From assembly GCA_937914895.1 (NCBI GenBank), contig CALGIL010000255.1, forward strand, positions 1-20,052: a stretch of DNA of 20,052 nt. Reading direction: 5' to 3'. Source of the stretch: an uncultured Angelakisella sp. Its GTDB lineage: Bacteria; Bacillota; Clostridia; Oscillospirales; Ruminococcaceae. Under the pieces are notes generated by a model, which was given only the letters and a program-made list of their open reading frames with translations, was not told the origin of the DNA and did not search any database. Below, piece by piece: positions 6,239-14,052 of the stretch. A program made the translations under genes and the position numbers. How positions within the stretch are numbered: position 1 is the stretch's first letter; every line of letters begins with the position of its first letter.

Positions 6239-8008
6239 GTGAGCTATTTTAACGACCCAAGCTGGAAGCCGAATTTTAACATGCACCCTGTCTTTGAGAT
6301 TGGGGGCACCCAGTCGGCAAAGGGCTACGCCGCCATTGCGGACACCCTGAAAAAGCGCATTGCCGCCAGGGGCGGCCAAAAGACCGTGGTGGTCTTTGAC
6401 TACTACTACGGCATCAATGAACAGGGCATGCTGGACGGGGTGATTGGGGCCCTGGGCGCCGCCACCCTGCTGAATATGGAGGAGGCCCACTACCCCGAGG
6501 CGGTTATCCAGGAAAAATTCGGAAAGTATATCACCGACGACCGCATTATGGGCGTGTTTGCCGTGGACCAGATCGACGCCCACTTCGACCCCGAAAAGGT
6601 GGCCCGGCTGAAGAAGCAGATTGACGAGGCCGCGGGCCTTGTGGTGCTGTACGGCGTGGCCGCCTCCATCGTCACCCGGGGCGACATTCTGGTGTACTGC
6701 GAAATCCCCAAGCAGTCCATTCAGGAGCGCTATAAGGCCGGCATGCCCAACTGGGGCGCCGGCAACGGCGGCGAGGAGCAGCTGAAAAAGGAAAAACGCC
6801 TCCAGTTTGTGGAGGGGCGCATCCTCAACTGGCACAAGCAGCTGATTCTGAACGACTTTGATTACATTGTGGACTGCCATGACGACCTGAAGGGCCAGCC
6901 TGTGATGATTGACATGAAAAACTTTGATAAGATGGTCCGCAGCATTGCCACCCGCCCCTTTACCACCATGGGCAGCTGGACCCCCTCCATCTGGGGCGGC
7001 AAATGGGCCCAAAAGGTGCTGGGCGCCGACCCCACCAAGGACAACATCGGCTGGGCCATGCCCGGCAACATCGACCGCTTTCCCATGAACGTCAGGATGG
7101 GCGGCAACGAGGTTACCCTGGAGGCCATGGACCTGGTGTACTACCTCCCCAAGCAGATCATCGGCCCCCATCACCTGTCCGTCCACGGCTACTCCGGCAT
7201 TTTGGTGGTCAACTATCTGGACACCTGGGGCGGCGGCAACCTCAGCCTGCAGGTGCACCCCACCTACGAATACGGCAAGCGGACCTTTAACATGGAAAAG
7301 GGCCATCACGAATCCTACTACATCATGGACGCCGGCGAAAAATCCCATGTTTACCTGGGCGTCAAAACCGGCGTCACCCTGGACGAGCTGGTGGACGCCT
7401 TTAAGGAGGCCCAGGAGACGGGCACCTTTGACGAGGACAAGTACCTGAACAACTTCCCCGTCCAAAAGCACGACCACGTCTATGTCCCCGCGGGCACCGT
7501 CCACGCGTCGGGCACCGACACCGTGGTGCTGGAGATTAACGCTTACAGCACCCAGACCTTTAAGCTGTGGGACTGGGGCCGGGTGGATTACGACGGCAAG
7601 CCCCGCCCCATCAACATCGAGCACGGCCGGCACTGCATCGACATGGACTTTAACACCGAGGTCTCCCGGGACCAGCTGCTGTCCAAAAAGCAGGAAGTGG
7701 ACCGCGGCGTGGGCTGGCGCAAGGAGTTCTCCGGCGTTTCTCCCTACGCCCCCTACTCGGTCTACCGCTACTGGGTCAAAAGCTCGGTGACCCTGGAGAC
7801 CAAGAAGGAGCTGAAGGTCCACGTGCTGGTGGAGGGCGCCGAGTGTGTGGTGGAAAGCCCCGACCACGCCTTTGAGCCCTACGTGGCCCACTACGGCGAG
7901 GTGTTTTATATCCCCGCGGGGGTCGGCCAGTACACCATCCGCCCCTACGGCAAAGCCGAAGGCCAGGAGATTGCCTTTGTGGAAGCCTATATGTGCTACA
8001 ACCGCTGA
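6239..8008 (+). CDS. Long phosphomannose-isomerase-like protein 1, kinase-like domain plus class I PMI cupin
   Basis: The 589-aa protein starts at GTG with GGGAGG seven bases upstream. Residues about 28-215 form a domain whose order (VVVFDYYYG strand, IQEKFGKYITDDRIMGV, GLVVLYGVAAS, GDILVYCEIP, NWGA, WHK, DYIVDC) recalls the core and lid of nucleoside-kinase-like proteins. No GxxxxGK[ST] P-loop is present. The rest is a class I phosphomannose isomerase core: SIWGGKWAQKV, SLQVHP (Gln338, His340), HHESYYI (Glu358), PAGTVHASGT (His422). Metal ligands are complete, so sugar-phosphate isomerase activity is possible. The Arg of the TYR motif is Lys442. Such long PMI-like proteins occur in other anaerobes as far as I recall, usually annotated simply as mannose-6-phosphate isomerase. 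First gene of the array; its substrate is unknown. Confidence 0.85.
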   Translation: MSYFNDPSWKPNFNMHPVFEIGGTQSAKGYAAIADTLKKRIAARGGQKTVVVFDYYYGINEQGMLDGVIGALGAATLLNMEEAHYPEAVIQEKFGKYITDDRIMGVFAVDQIDAHFDPEKVARLKKQIDEAAGLVVLYGVAASIVTRGDILVYCEIPKQSIQERYKAGMPNWGAGNGGEEQLKKEKRLQFVEGRILNWHKQLILNDFDYIVDCHDDLKGQPVMIDMKNFDKMVRSIATRPFTTMGSWTPSIWGGKWAQKVLGADPTKDNIGWAMPGNIDRFPMNVRMGGNEVTLEAMDLVYYLPKQIIGPHHLSVHGYSGILVVNYLDTWGGGNLSLQVHPTYEYGKRTFNMEKGHHESYYIMDAGEKSHVYLGVKTGVTLDELVDAFKEAQETGTFDEDKYLNNFPVQKHDHVYVPAGTVHASGTDTVVLEINAYSTQTFKLWDWGRVDYDGKPRPINIEHGRHCIDMDFNTEVSRDQLLSKKQEVDRGVGWRKEFSGVSPYAPYSVYRYWVKSSVTLETKKELKVHVLVEGAECVVESPDHAFEPYVAHYGEVFYIPAGVGQYTIRPYGKAEGQEIAFVEAYMCYNR

Positions 8009-8015
8009 CGGCCGC

Positions 8016-8096
8016 CGCCCCTGCGGAAGGGGCGCGGCTTTGGCGGAGGGACGCCCCTGTCAAAACGGATCACAGGGCCGCCGCCCGGGCGGCGGC
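8016..8096. promoter_or_regulatory. Two intercistronic stem-loops between long1 and long2
   Basis: CGCCCCT, GCGGA, AGGGGCG (8016-8034) and the perfect 20-bp palindrome GCCGCCGCCCGGGCGGCGGC (8077-8096) fill the gap between the two genes. Neither is followed by a T run, so they look like mRNA processing or stability elements that could set gene dosage rather than terminators. Confidence 0.55.
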
Positions 8097-8137
8097 GGGC
8101 CCATGGCTGAGCAAAGCTTGAGAAAGGGAGAGTTTGT

Positions 8138-9916
8138 ATGAGCTACTATTACGACAAAAACTGGGTCCCCAACTTTAATGTGCGCCCGGTGTTCCCCATC
8201 AAGGACACCTGCTCCTGGAAGGGCAACGACGCCATTGTCTGCGCGCTGAAGGACCGGATTGCCAAAGAGGGGAAGGAAAAGCTGGTCGTCACCTTTGACT
8301 ATATGTACGGCTTTGACGAAAGCGTCCTGCTGGAAAAGGTCATCAAACAGCTGGGCGCCGCCACCCTCATCGACACAAACGAGGCCAAATATCCCGAGCC
8401 CGTCATCCAGGAGAAATTTGGCAAGTATATCACCGAGGACCGCATTATGGGCGTCTATATCCCCGACCAGGTGGATGCGTTTTTTGACCCCGCCGCGGTG
8501 GAAAAACAGCGCAGGGCCATCCGGGACGCCAAGGGCCTGGTGGTGGTGTACGGCGTGGCCGCCGAGGTGGTCTGCGGCGGCGACGTGCTGGTCTACTGCA
8601 ATGTCACCGAAAAAACCATCGGCGACCGGATGCGCCGGAAGGGCCTGGGCAACTGGGGCGCCGACAACGGCGGCGACGAGTTCTTAAAGCGCCAGAAGAG
8701 AAACAACTTTGTGGAAAAACGCGTTTTGTACTGGCACCGCACCGTCATTCTGCCCGTCATCGACTACATGATGGACTGCAACGACGAGGAAGCCCTGGTC
8801 ATGGTTGACCGGGAGACCTTTGACAAGGGCGTTAACAGCATGGCCCACCGCCCCTACCAAAGCTGCCCCCGCTGGACCGAATCCATTTGGGGCGGCGACT
8901 GGGCGCAGAAGGTGCTGGGCGCCGACCCCAGCCTGCCCAACGTGGGCTGGGCCACCCCCGGCAGCGCCGAAAGCCTGCCCATCATCCTCAACTTTGGCGG
9001 CAACGACTTTATGCTGGAGGGCATGGACCTTATCTTCTACCTGCCCAAAAAGATCATCGGCGCCCGCCAGCTGTCCTGGCACGGCTACCGCGCCCCCGTC
9101 AGCAGCAACTATCTGGACACCTGGCACGGCCAAAACCTCTCGCTGCAGGTACACCCCACCAAGGTGTACGCCCAGCGGATGTTTAACGCCGACACCGGCC
9201 ACCACGAGTCCTACTACATGATGGACACCATGGAGGGCACCGGCGATGACAGCCATGTGTACCTGGGCGTCAAAACCGGCGTCACCCTGAAGGAACTGGT
9301 GGCCGCCTTTGAGGAGGCCCAGGAGACCGGCAAATTCGACGACAAAAAATACCTTAACGACTTCCCCATGAAGAAGCACGACCATGTCTACATCCCGGCG
9401 GGCACCGTCCACGCGTCGGGCACCAACACCGTGGTGCTGGAGATTAACTGCTTTGGCATCGAGACCTTTAAGCTGTGGGACTGGGGCCGCGTGGACTACG
9501 ACGGCAAGCCCCGCCCCATCAACATCGAGCACGGCAAGCACTGCATCAACGTGGACTTTAACACCGAGGTGGCCGCCGACGAGCTTATCTCCAAGCGGCA
9601 GGAGGTGGCCCGGGGCTACGGCTGGCGCAAGGAGTTCTCCGGCACATCCCCCTACGCCCCCTACTCGGTGTACCGCTACTGGTTTACCGAGGCCATCCAG
9701 TTTGAAACCGACGACGTCATTAAGATGCACGTGCTGGTGGAGGGGGAGGAAGCCATTGTGGAAAGCCCCAACCAGGCATTTGAGCCCTACGTCTTCCATT
9801 ATGGCGAGACCCTGTATATCCCCGCCGCCGTGGGCCAGTACACCATCCGCCCCTACGGCAAGGCCGCGGGCAAGGAGTGCGCCATCGTCGAGGGTTATAT
9901 GAACTACACCCGCTGA
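8138..9916 (+). CDS. Long phosphomannose-isomerase-like protein 2, kinase-like domain plus class I PMI cupin
   Basis: The 592-aa paralogue of the preceding gene is closest to it, with very high similarity over the last 200 residues. The kinase-like N-terminal domain again lacks a Walker A motif (VVTFDYMYGFDESVLL at the expected place). It keeps EKFGKYIT, RIMGV, GLVVVYGVAAE, DVLVYCNVT and NWGADN. In the cupin core the ligands are Gln337, His339, Glu357 and His425. The TFKLWDWGR motif has Lys445 where ManA has Arg. ATG 8138 has GGGAG seven bases upstream. It is followed by a terminator-like hairpin and then short1, so long2-short1 may form a functional pair. Substrate unknown; differences from long1 around the cupin pocket suggest specialisation rather than redundancy. 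Confidence 0.85.
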   Translation: MSYYYDKNWVPNFNVRPVFPIKDTCSWKGNDAIVCALKDRIAKEGKEKLVVTFDYMYGFDESVLLEKVIKQLGAATLIDTNEAKYPEPVIQEKFGKYITEDRIMGVYIPDQVDAFFDPAAVEKQRRAIRDAKGLVVVYGVAAEVVCGGDVLVYCNVTEKTIGDRMRRKGLGNWGADNGGDEFLKRQKRNNFVEKRVLYWHRTVILPVIDYMMDCNDEEALVMVDRETFDKGVNSMAHRPYQSCPRWTESIWGGDWAQKVLGADPSLPNVGWATPGSAESLPIILNFGGNDFMLEGMDLIFYLPKKIIGARQLSWHGYRAPVSSNYLDTWHGQNLSLQVHPTKVYAQRMFNADTGHHESYYMMDTMEGTGDDSHVYLGVKTGVTLKELVAAFEEAQETGKFDDKKYLNDFPMKKHDHVYIPAGTVHASGTNTVVLEINCFGIETFKLWDWGRVDYDGKPRPINIEHGKHCINVDFNTEVAADELISKRQEVARGYGWRKEFSGTSPYAPYSVYRYWFTEAIQFETDDVIKMHVLVEGEEAIVESPNQAFEPYVFHYGETLYIPAAVGQYTIRPYGKAAGKECAIVEGYMNYTR

Positions 9917-9930
9917 TAAGTACCTGCCCG

Positions 9931-9966
9931 AAAGAGTATTATTCCGCCCGGGGTAATACTCTTTTG
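9931..9966 (+). terminator. Internal terminator or attenuator between long2 and short1
   Basis: AAAGAGTATTA (9931-9941) pairs perfectly with TAATACTCTTT (9954-9964), giving an 11-bp stem that ends in four Ts. The T tract is short, so termination may be partial and would lower expression of the downstream genes. Confidence 0.5.
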
Positions 9967-10000
9967 GCACGATTATCCCACCACGAAAAGAGGAAAAACC

Positions 10001-10957
10001 ATGGAACAAATCGTACTGCTGACCCCCCCGCCCCTGGACCGCGAGGCCATTTGGGGCGACGGCAGCCTTGCCAAAAAATACGGGGCCAAGCTGGCCCCCG
10101 GCATTGACCCCGACCATAACCACCTGACCGGGGGCGGCGGCTTTAACGAAATCGACATCATCGATTCGGGCGAATACGCCGGCAAAACCCTGAAGTGGCT
10201 GTATGACAACCACAAGGAATATTTTGGCACCCCGGACGAAATCCGCTGGCAGGATATGCTGCCCGTAAGCGCCGGGACCCTGAATGCCGGGGAAAACCTC
10301 AGCGTCCAGGTCCACCCCCGGGAGGACTGGGCCCAGGAGCATCTGGGCATCCACGGCAAAAGCGAGTGCTGGTATATCCTGGACTGCCCCAAGGACGCCA
10401 CCATTGTCCGGGGGCACAACGCCCAAACCCTGGAGGAGCTGGACGACTATATCGCCCGTAAGGACTGGATGAACCTGATGCGCTTTGACCCCATTCGGCC
10501 CGGCGACCTGCTGGGCATCAAGGCCGGCACCCTCCACGCCATCCAAAAGGGCACCCAGTGCATCGAGGTGTGCAACCCCTGCCCCATTACCTACCGCTTT
10601 TGGGACTGGGACCGGGTGGGCCTGGACGGCAAGCCCCGGGAGCTGGACATTGAAAAGACCCGGGACAACATCCTGGTGCCCTACCGGCCCATCACCTTTC
10701 CGCCCATTGTCAGCCATTACGGCGACGTGGAGGAAAAGTGGCTGGCCAACAACGAGGACTACTCGGTGTGGACCTATACGCTGAACGGCAAAGGCACCGT
10801 CCCCCGCAAAAAGCCCTTTATCGGCGGCTTTGTGGTGGAAGGGGAGGGGACGATAAACGGCGTGGCTGTAAGGGCCGGCCGGCCCTTCCTCGTCTCCCGC
10901 GGGTGCGGCGAATTTGTGCTGGAGGGCAACATGACCATGCTGGGCTGCCACGCCTGA
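10001..10957 (+). CDS. Short phosphomannose-isomerase-like protein 1
   Basis: The 318-aa class I PMI-type cupin protein has ligands in SVQVHP (Gln103, His105), KSECWYI (Glu122) and KAGTLHAIQKGT (His179). The TYRFWDWDR motif keeps the conserved Arg199. It differs from ordinary ManA at two signatures. The YLWGG motif is AIWGDGSLAKKYG, and the AESWEL segment is replaced by IDSGEYAGKTLKWLYDNHKEYFG. This defines a separate subfamily shared by the three short proteins. Hexose-phosphate or aldose isomerase activity is likely from the intact metal site, but the sugar is unknown. GAGG lies about 8 bases ahead of the ATG. The gene is bracketed by terminator-like hairpins, so its level is probably set separately from its neighbours. 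Confidence 0.85.
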   Translation: MEQIVLLTPPPLDREAIWGDGSLAKKYGAKLAPGIDPDHNHLTGGGGFNEIDIIDSGEYAGKTLKWLYDNHKEYFGTPDEIRWQDMLPVSAGTLNAGENLSVQVHPREDWAQEHLGIHGKSECWYILDCPKDATIVRGHNAQTLEELDDYIARKDWMNLMRFDPIRPGDLLGIKAGTLHAIQKGTQCIEVCNPCPITYRFWDWDRVGLDGKPRELDIEKTRDNILVPYRPITFPPIVSHYGDVEEKWLANNEDYSVWTYTLNGKGTVPRKKPFIGGFVVEGEGTINGVAVRAGRPFLVSRGCGEFVLEGNMTMLGCHA

Positions 10958-10975
10958 CCACGGTCCCCCGCCAGC

Positions 10976-11012
10976 GGCAGGCCGGACGGCCAAAGCTCCG
11001 GCCTGCCTTTTT
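10976..11012 (+). terminator. Strong intrinsic terminator between short1 and short2
   Basis: GGCAGGCCGGA (10976-10986) pairs with TCCGGCCTGCC (10997-11007) and is followed by T5. This is the clearest terminator inside the array. Genes beyond it need readthrough or their own promoter, and I see no convincing promoter in 11013-11122. That stretch does contain the palindrome CCGGACCGGTCCGG at 11083-11096. Confidence 0.75.
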
Positions 11013-11122
11013 CAGGGCAGGGTTTGTAGGTACATACCGACATACTTCCCCAGCAATCGGGTAAATTTGCCGGGGCCGGCCCCCGGACCGGTCCGGCGCA
11101 GCAGCATAAAGGAGGGAGACCC

Positions 11123-12073
11123 ATGGAGAAGATTTTGCTTTTGGAGCCGGAACCCCTGAAGTTTGAGGCCATTTGGGGCGACGGCCGCATCGCCAAAAAG
11201 TACAACCGCAAGGTGGCCCCGGGGGCCAACATTGACCGCCTGGCCGACGGCGGCGGCTTTGGCGACACCGACACCATTGTCAGCGGCCAGTACGCCGGCA
11301 AAACCCTGAAGTGGCTGTACGACAACCACAAGGAATACTTTGGCACCCCGGAGGAGATCCGCTGGGAGGATGTGCTCCCTGTGGGGATGGGGGTGGGCTA
11401 TGCCGCCGAAAACCTGAGCATCCAGGTGCACCCCCGGGAGGACTGGGCCCAGGAGCACCTGGGGATGCACGGCAAAAGCGAGTGCTGGTTTTTTATCGAC
11501 TGCCCCGAAAACGCCAGCATCGTCATGGGCCACAACGCCCAAACCTTTGAGGAGCTGGACGACTATATCGCCCGCAAGGACTGGTACGGCCTCATCCATT
11601 ACGAGCCCATTGCCCCCGGCAAGCTGCTGGCCATTAAGGCGGGGACCCTTCACGCCATCCAAAAGGGCACCACCTTTATCGAGGTGTGCAACCCCTGCCC
11701 GGTAACCTACCGCTTTTACGACTATGACCGGCTGGATGCCGACGGCAAGCCCCGGTATACCGACATCCCCAAAACCCGGGAAAACATTTTGGTGCCCAAC
11801 CGCATCTTTACCTTCCCGCCCATTGTCAGCCGGTACGGCGGCGTCAAGGAGACCTGGCTTGCCAACAACGAGGATTACTCGGTGTGGCGGTATGAGGTGG
11901 ACGGCAAGGGCACCGTGCCCCGGAAAAAGCCCTTTATGGGCTGCTTTGTCATCGAGGGCCAGGGCACCATCGACGGCATGCCCCTGGAGCCCGGCCGCAA
12001 CTTCTTTGTCTCCCGGGACGCCGACGAGGTCACCCTGGAGGGCAAGCTGGACATTTTGTGCTGCCACAGCTGA
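11123..12073 (+). CDS. Short phosphomannose-isomerase-like protein 2
   Basis: The 316-aa short-subfamily PMI cupin has metal ligands Gln101 and His103 (SIQVHP), Glu120 (KSECWFF) and His177 (KAGTLHAIQKGT). Arg197 is kept in TYRFYDYDR. The subfamily marks AIWGDGRIAKKYN and GKTLKWLYDNHKEYFGTPEEIRW are present. It is very close to short1 through the core but differs at the N-terminal loop (residues 34-52, GANIDRLADGGGFGDTD) and has YDYDR in place of WDWDR, both near where substrate should lie. AAGGAGGGAG precedes the ATG at good spacing. It follows a strong terminator and has no visible promoter of its own, so its expression level is uncertain. Confidence 0.85.
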   Translation: MEKILLLEPEPLKFEAIWGDGRIAKKYNRKVAPGANIDRLADGGGFGDTDTIVSGQYAGKTLKWLYDNHKEYFGTPEEIRWEDVLPVGMGVGYAAENLSIQVHPREDWAQEHLGMHGKSECWFFIDCPENASIVMGHNAQTFEELDDYIARKDWYGLIHYEPIAPGKLLAIKAGTLHAIQKGTTFIEVCNPCPVTYRFYDYDRLDADGKPRYTDIPKTRENILVPNRIFTFPPIVSRYGGVKETWLANNEDYSVWRYEVDGKGTVPRKKPFMGCFVIEGQGTIDGMPLEPGRNFFVSRDADEVTLEGKLDILCCHS

Positions 12074-12194
12074 GCAATGCGGCGGACGGGAGGCCTGCAT
12101 CTTTATTTCCCCCATGTGCAAAACCGGATACAACCCTTTTGGTCAGGCAAAGCCGGCGGCGGCCGGAATTTTATAAAATAACAGGAGGAGAGCC

Positions 12195-13976
12195 ATGAGC
12201 GACCGCAAAAGCTATTTTTTTGACGAGACTTGGGTGCCCAACTTCAACCTGGACCCCAAAACGGTTATTCCCGACAGCAAGTCCCACAAGGGCTACGACG
12301 CCATTCTGAAGACCCTGAAGGACCGCATTGCCAAAGAGGACAAGAAAAAGCTGGTGGTGGTCTTTGACTACTACTACGGCATCGACCAAAAGAAGATGCA
12401 GGACAACGTCATCGGCAAGCTGGGCGCCAGCCTGCTGGTGGATGTGGAATCCGCCAAGTACCCCGAGGACGTTGTTCAGGAAAAATTCGGCAAGTACATC
12501 ACCGACGACCGCATTATGGGCGTCAACATTCCCGACCCCATCGACGCCTTTTTCTGCCCCGACAAGCTGGCCGGCCTGCAAAAGCAGATTGACGGCGCCG
12601 CGGGTCTTGTGGTCGTGTACGGCGTGGCCGCCGCGGTGCTGACCCGGGGGGACCTTTTGATCTACTGCGAGATTACCCACCAGGAGGTGGCCGCGCGGTT
12701 CCGCAAGGGCCTGCCCAACTGGGGCGCCACCAATTATGACGAGGACCCCCTGCGCAAGGAAAAGCGGGACAGCTTTGTGGAAAAACGGGTCCAGCTGTGG
12801 CACAAGCGCCCCCTGCTGAAGGTGATGGACTACCTTATCGACTGCACCGGCGACCAGGGCGACGGCCCCGTGATGATGTGCGGCGACGGCTTCCGCAAGG
12901 CGATTCAGTACATGGCCCACCGCCCCATCCAGAACACCCCCAACTTTACCCCCGCCGTCTGGGGCGGCCACTGGGCCCAAAAGGTGCTGAACGCAAAGCC
13001 CCAGGAGAAGAACATCGGCTGGGCCATGCCCGGATCTTTGGAGATGCTGCCCGTCAAGCTGGTGGCGGGGGGCAACGAGATTTCCATCCCCGCCTACGAC
13101 CTGGTTTTGATGGAGCCCAACGACGTCATCGGCAGCCGGCAGTTTTCCAACTACGGCTACAAGGCCCCGGTCATCATCAACTATCTGGATACCTGGCAGG
13201 GGGGCAACCTCAGCCTGCAGGTACACCCCACCATCTCCTATGCCCAGGAGAAGTTCAACTCCGACTTTGGCCACCACGAAAGCTACTACATGATGGACGT
13301 TATGGACGACAGCCACGTCTATCTGGGCCTTAAAAACGGCGTTACCGTGGACGAGTTTGTGGATGCCCTTAACGAGGCCCAGGAGACGGGCACCTTTGAC
13401 GACGGAAAGTATGTCAACAACATCCCCATGACGCGCCACGACCATATCTTCATCCCCGGCGGCACCGTACACGCCTCGGGCGACAACACCGTGGTGCTGG
13501 AAATTGACATCTTCGGCGTCCAGACCTTTAAGCTGTGGGATTGGGGCCGCATCGATTTTGACGGCAAGCCCCGCCCCATCAACATCGAGCACGGCGCCAA
13601 CGTCATCAACCCCGAAATCGACACCGACTTCACCCTGGAAAACCTGGTGTCCACCCGCCATCTGCTCAAAAAGGGCTACGGCTGGAAGAAGGAGTTTTCC
13701 GGCACCAACGCGTGGGAGCCCTTTTCGGTCTACCGCTACTGGTTCCACAAGCCCCTGTACCTGGAAACCGACGGCGTGGTTAAGGCCTATGTTCTGGTGG
13801 AGGGCCGCGAGGCCGTGGTGGAAAGCCTGGACGGTTCCTTTGAGCCCTTTGTGTTCCACTATGCCGAAAACGTCTTCATTCCCGCCTCGGTGGGGCAGTT
13901 CCTCATCAAGCCCCACGGCGAAAGCGCCGGGCAGGAGATTGCCATTGTGGAAAGCTATATGAATTTCTCGGTTTAA
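12195..13976 (+). CDS. Long phosphomannose-isomerase-like protein 3, kinase-like domain plus class I PMI cupin
   Basis: The 593-aa protein is the most diverged of the three long paralogues. The N-terminal kinase-like domain (about residues 35-218) retains VVVFDYYYGID, VVQEKFGKYITDDRIMGV, GLVVVYGVAAAV and NWGATN, again without a P-loop. Cupin ligands are Gln342, His344, Glu362 and His426; Lys446 replaces the TYR-motif Arg. In the middle region the segment before the metal site (ISIPAYDLVLMEPNDVIGSRQFSNYG) differs clearly from long1 and long2. AGGAGGAG lies ahead of the ATG. It is followed by a hairpin and then short3, repeating the long-short arrangement of long2-short1. Isomerase activity is plausible; substrate unknown. 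Confidence 0.85.
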   Translation: MSDRKSYFFDETWVPNFNLDPKTVIPDSKSHKGYDAILKTLKDRIAKEDKKKLVVVFDYYYGIDQKKMQDNVIGKLGASLLVDVESAKYPEDVVQEKFGKYITDDRIMGVNIPDPIDAFFCPDKLAGLQKQIDGAAGLVVVYGVAAAVLTRGDLLIYCEITHQEVAARFRKGLPNWGATNYDEDPLRKEKRDSFVEKRVQLWHKRPLLKVMDYLIDCTGDQGDGPVMMCGDGFRKAIQYMAHRPIQNTPNFTPAVWGGHWAQKVLNAKPQEKNIGWAMPGSLEMLPVKLVAGGNEISIPAYDLVLMEPNDVIGSRQFSNYGYKAPVIINYLDTWQGGNLSLQVHPTISYAQEKFNSDFGHHESYYMMDVMDDSHVYLGLKNGVTVDEFVDALNEAQETGTFDDGKYVNNIPMTRHDHIFIPGGTVHASGDNTVVLEIDIFGVQTFKLWDWGRIDFDGKPRPINIEHGANVINPEIDTDFTLENLVSTRHLLKKGYGWKKEFSGTNAWEPFSVYRYWFHKPLYLETDGVVKAYVLVEGREAVVESLDGSFEPFVFHYAENVFIPASVGQFLIKPHGESAGQEIAIVESYMNFSV

Positions 13977-13997
13977 CCAGGCGGGCCTGTACAAAAA

Positions 13998-14027
13998 GGG
14001 GGCGCGGGCTTTTTCTGCCGCGCCCCC
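13998..14027. promoter_or_regulatory. Intercistronic stem-loop between long3 and short3
   Basis: GGGGGCGCGG and CCGCGCCCCC form a perfect 10-bp stem with a 10-base loop that holds T5. No T run follows, so it is more likely a stability or processing element than a terminator on this strand. Confidence 0.5.
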
Positions 14028-14052
14028 GCACACAAACGCAAAGGAGAAGCAT

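Noticed and set aside
8684..10993. Very long open frame on the minus strand opposite long2 and short1, with similar ones at 6197-7891 and 12171-14477
   Set aside because: They mirror the codon pattern of high-GC genes on the plus strand, give His/Gly/Val-rich products with no motifs, and have no start signals.
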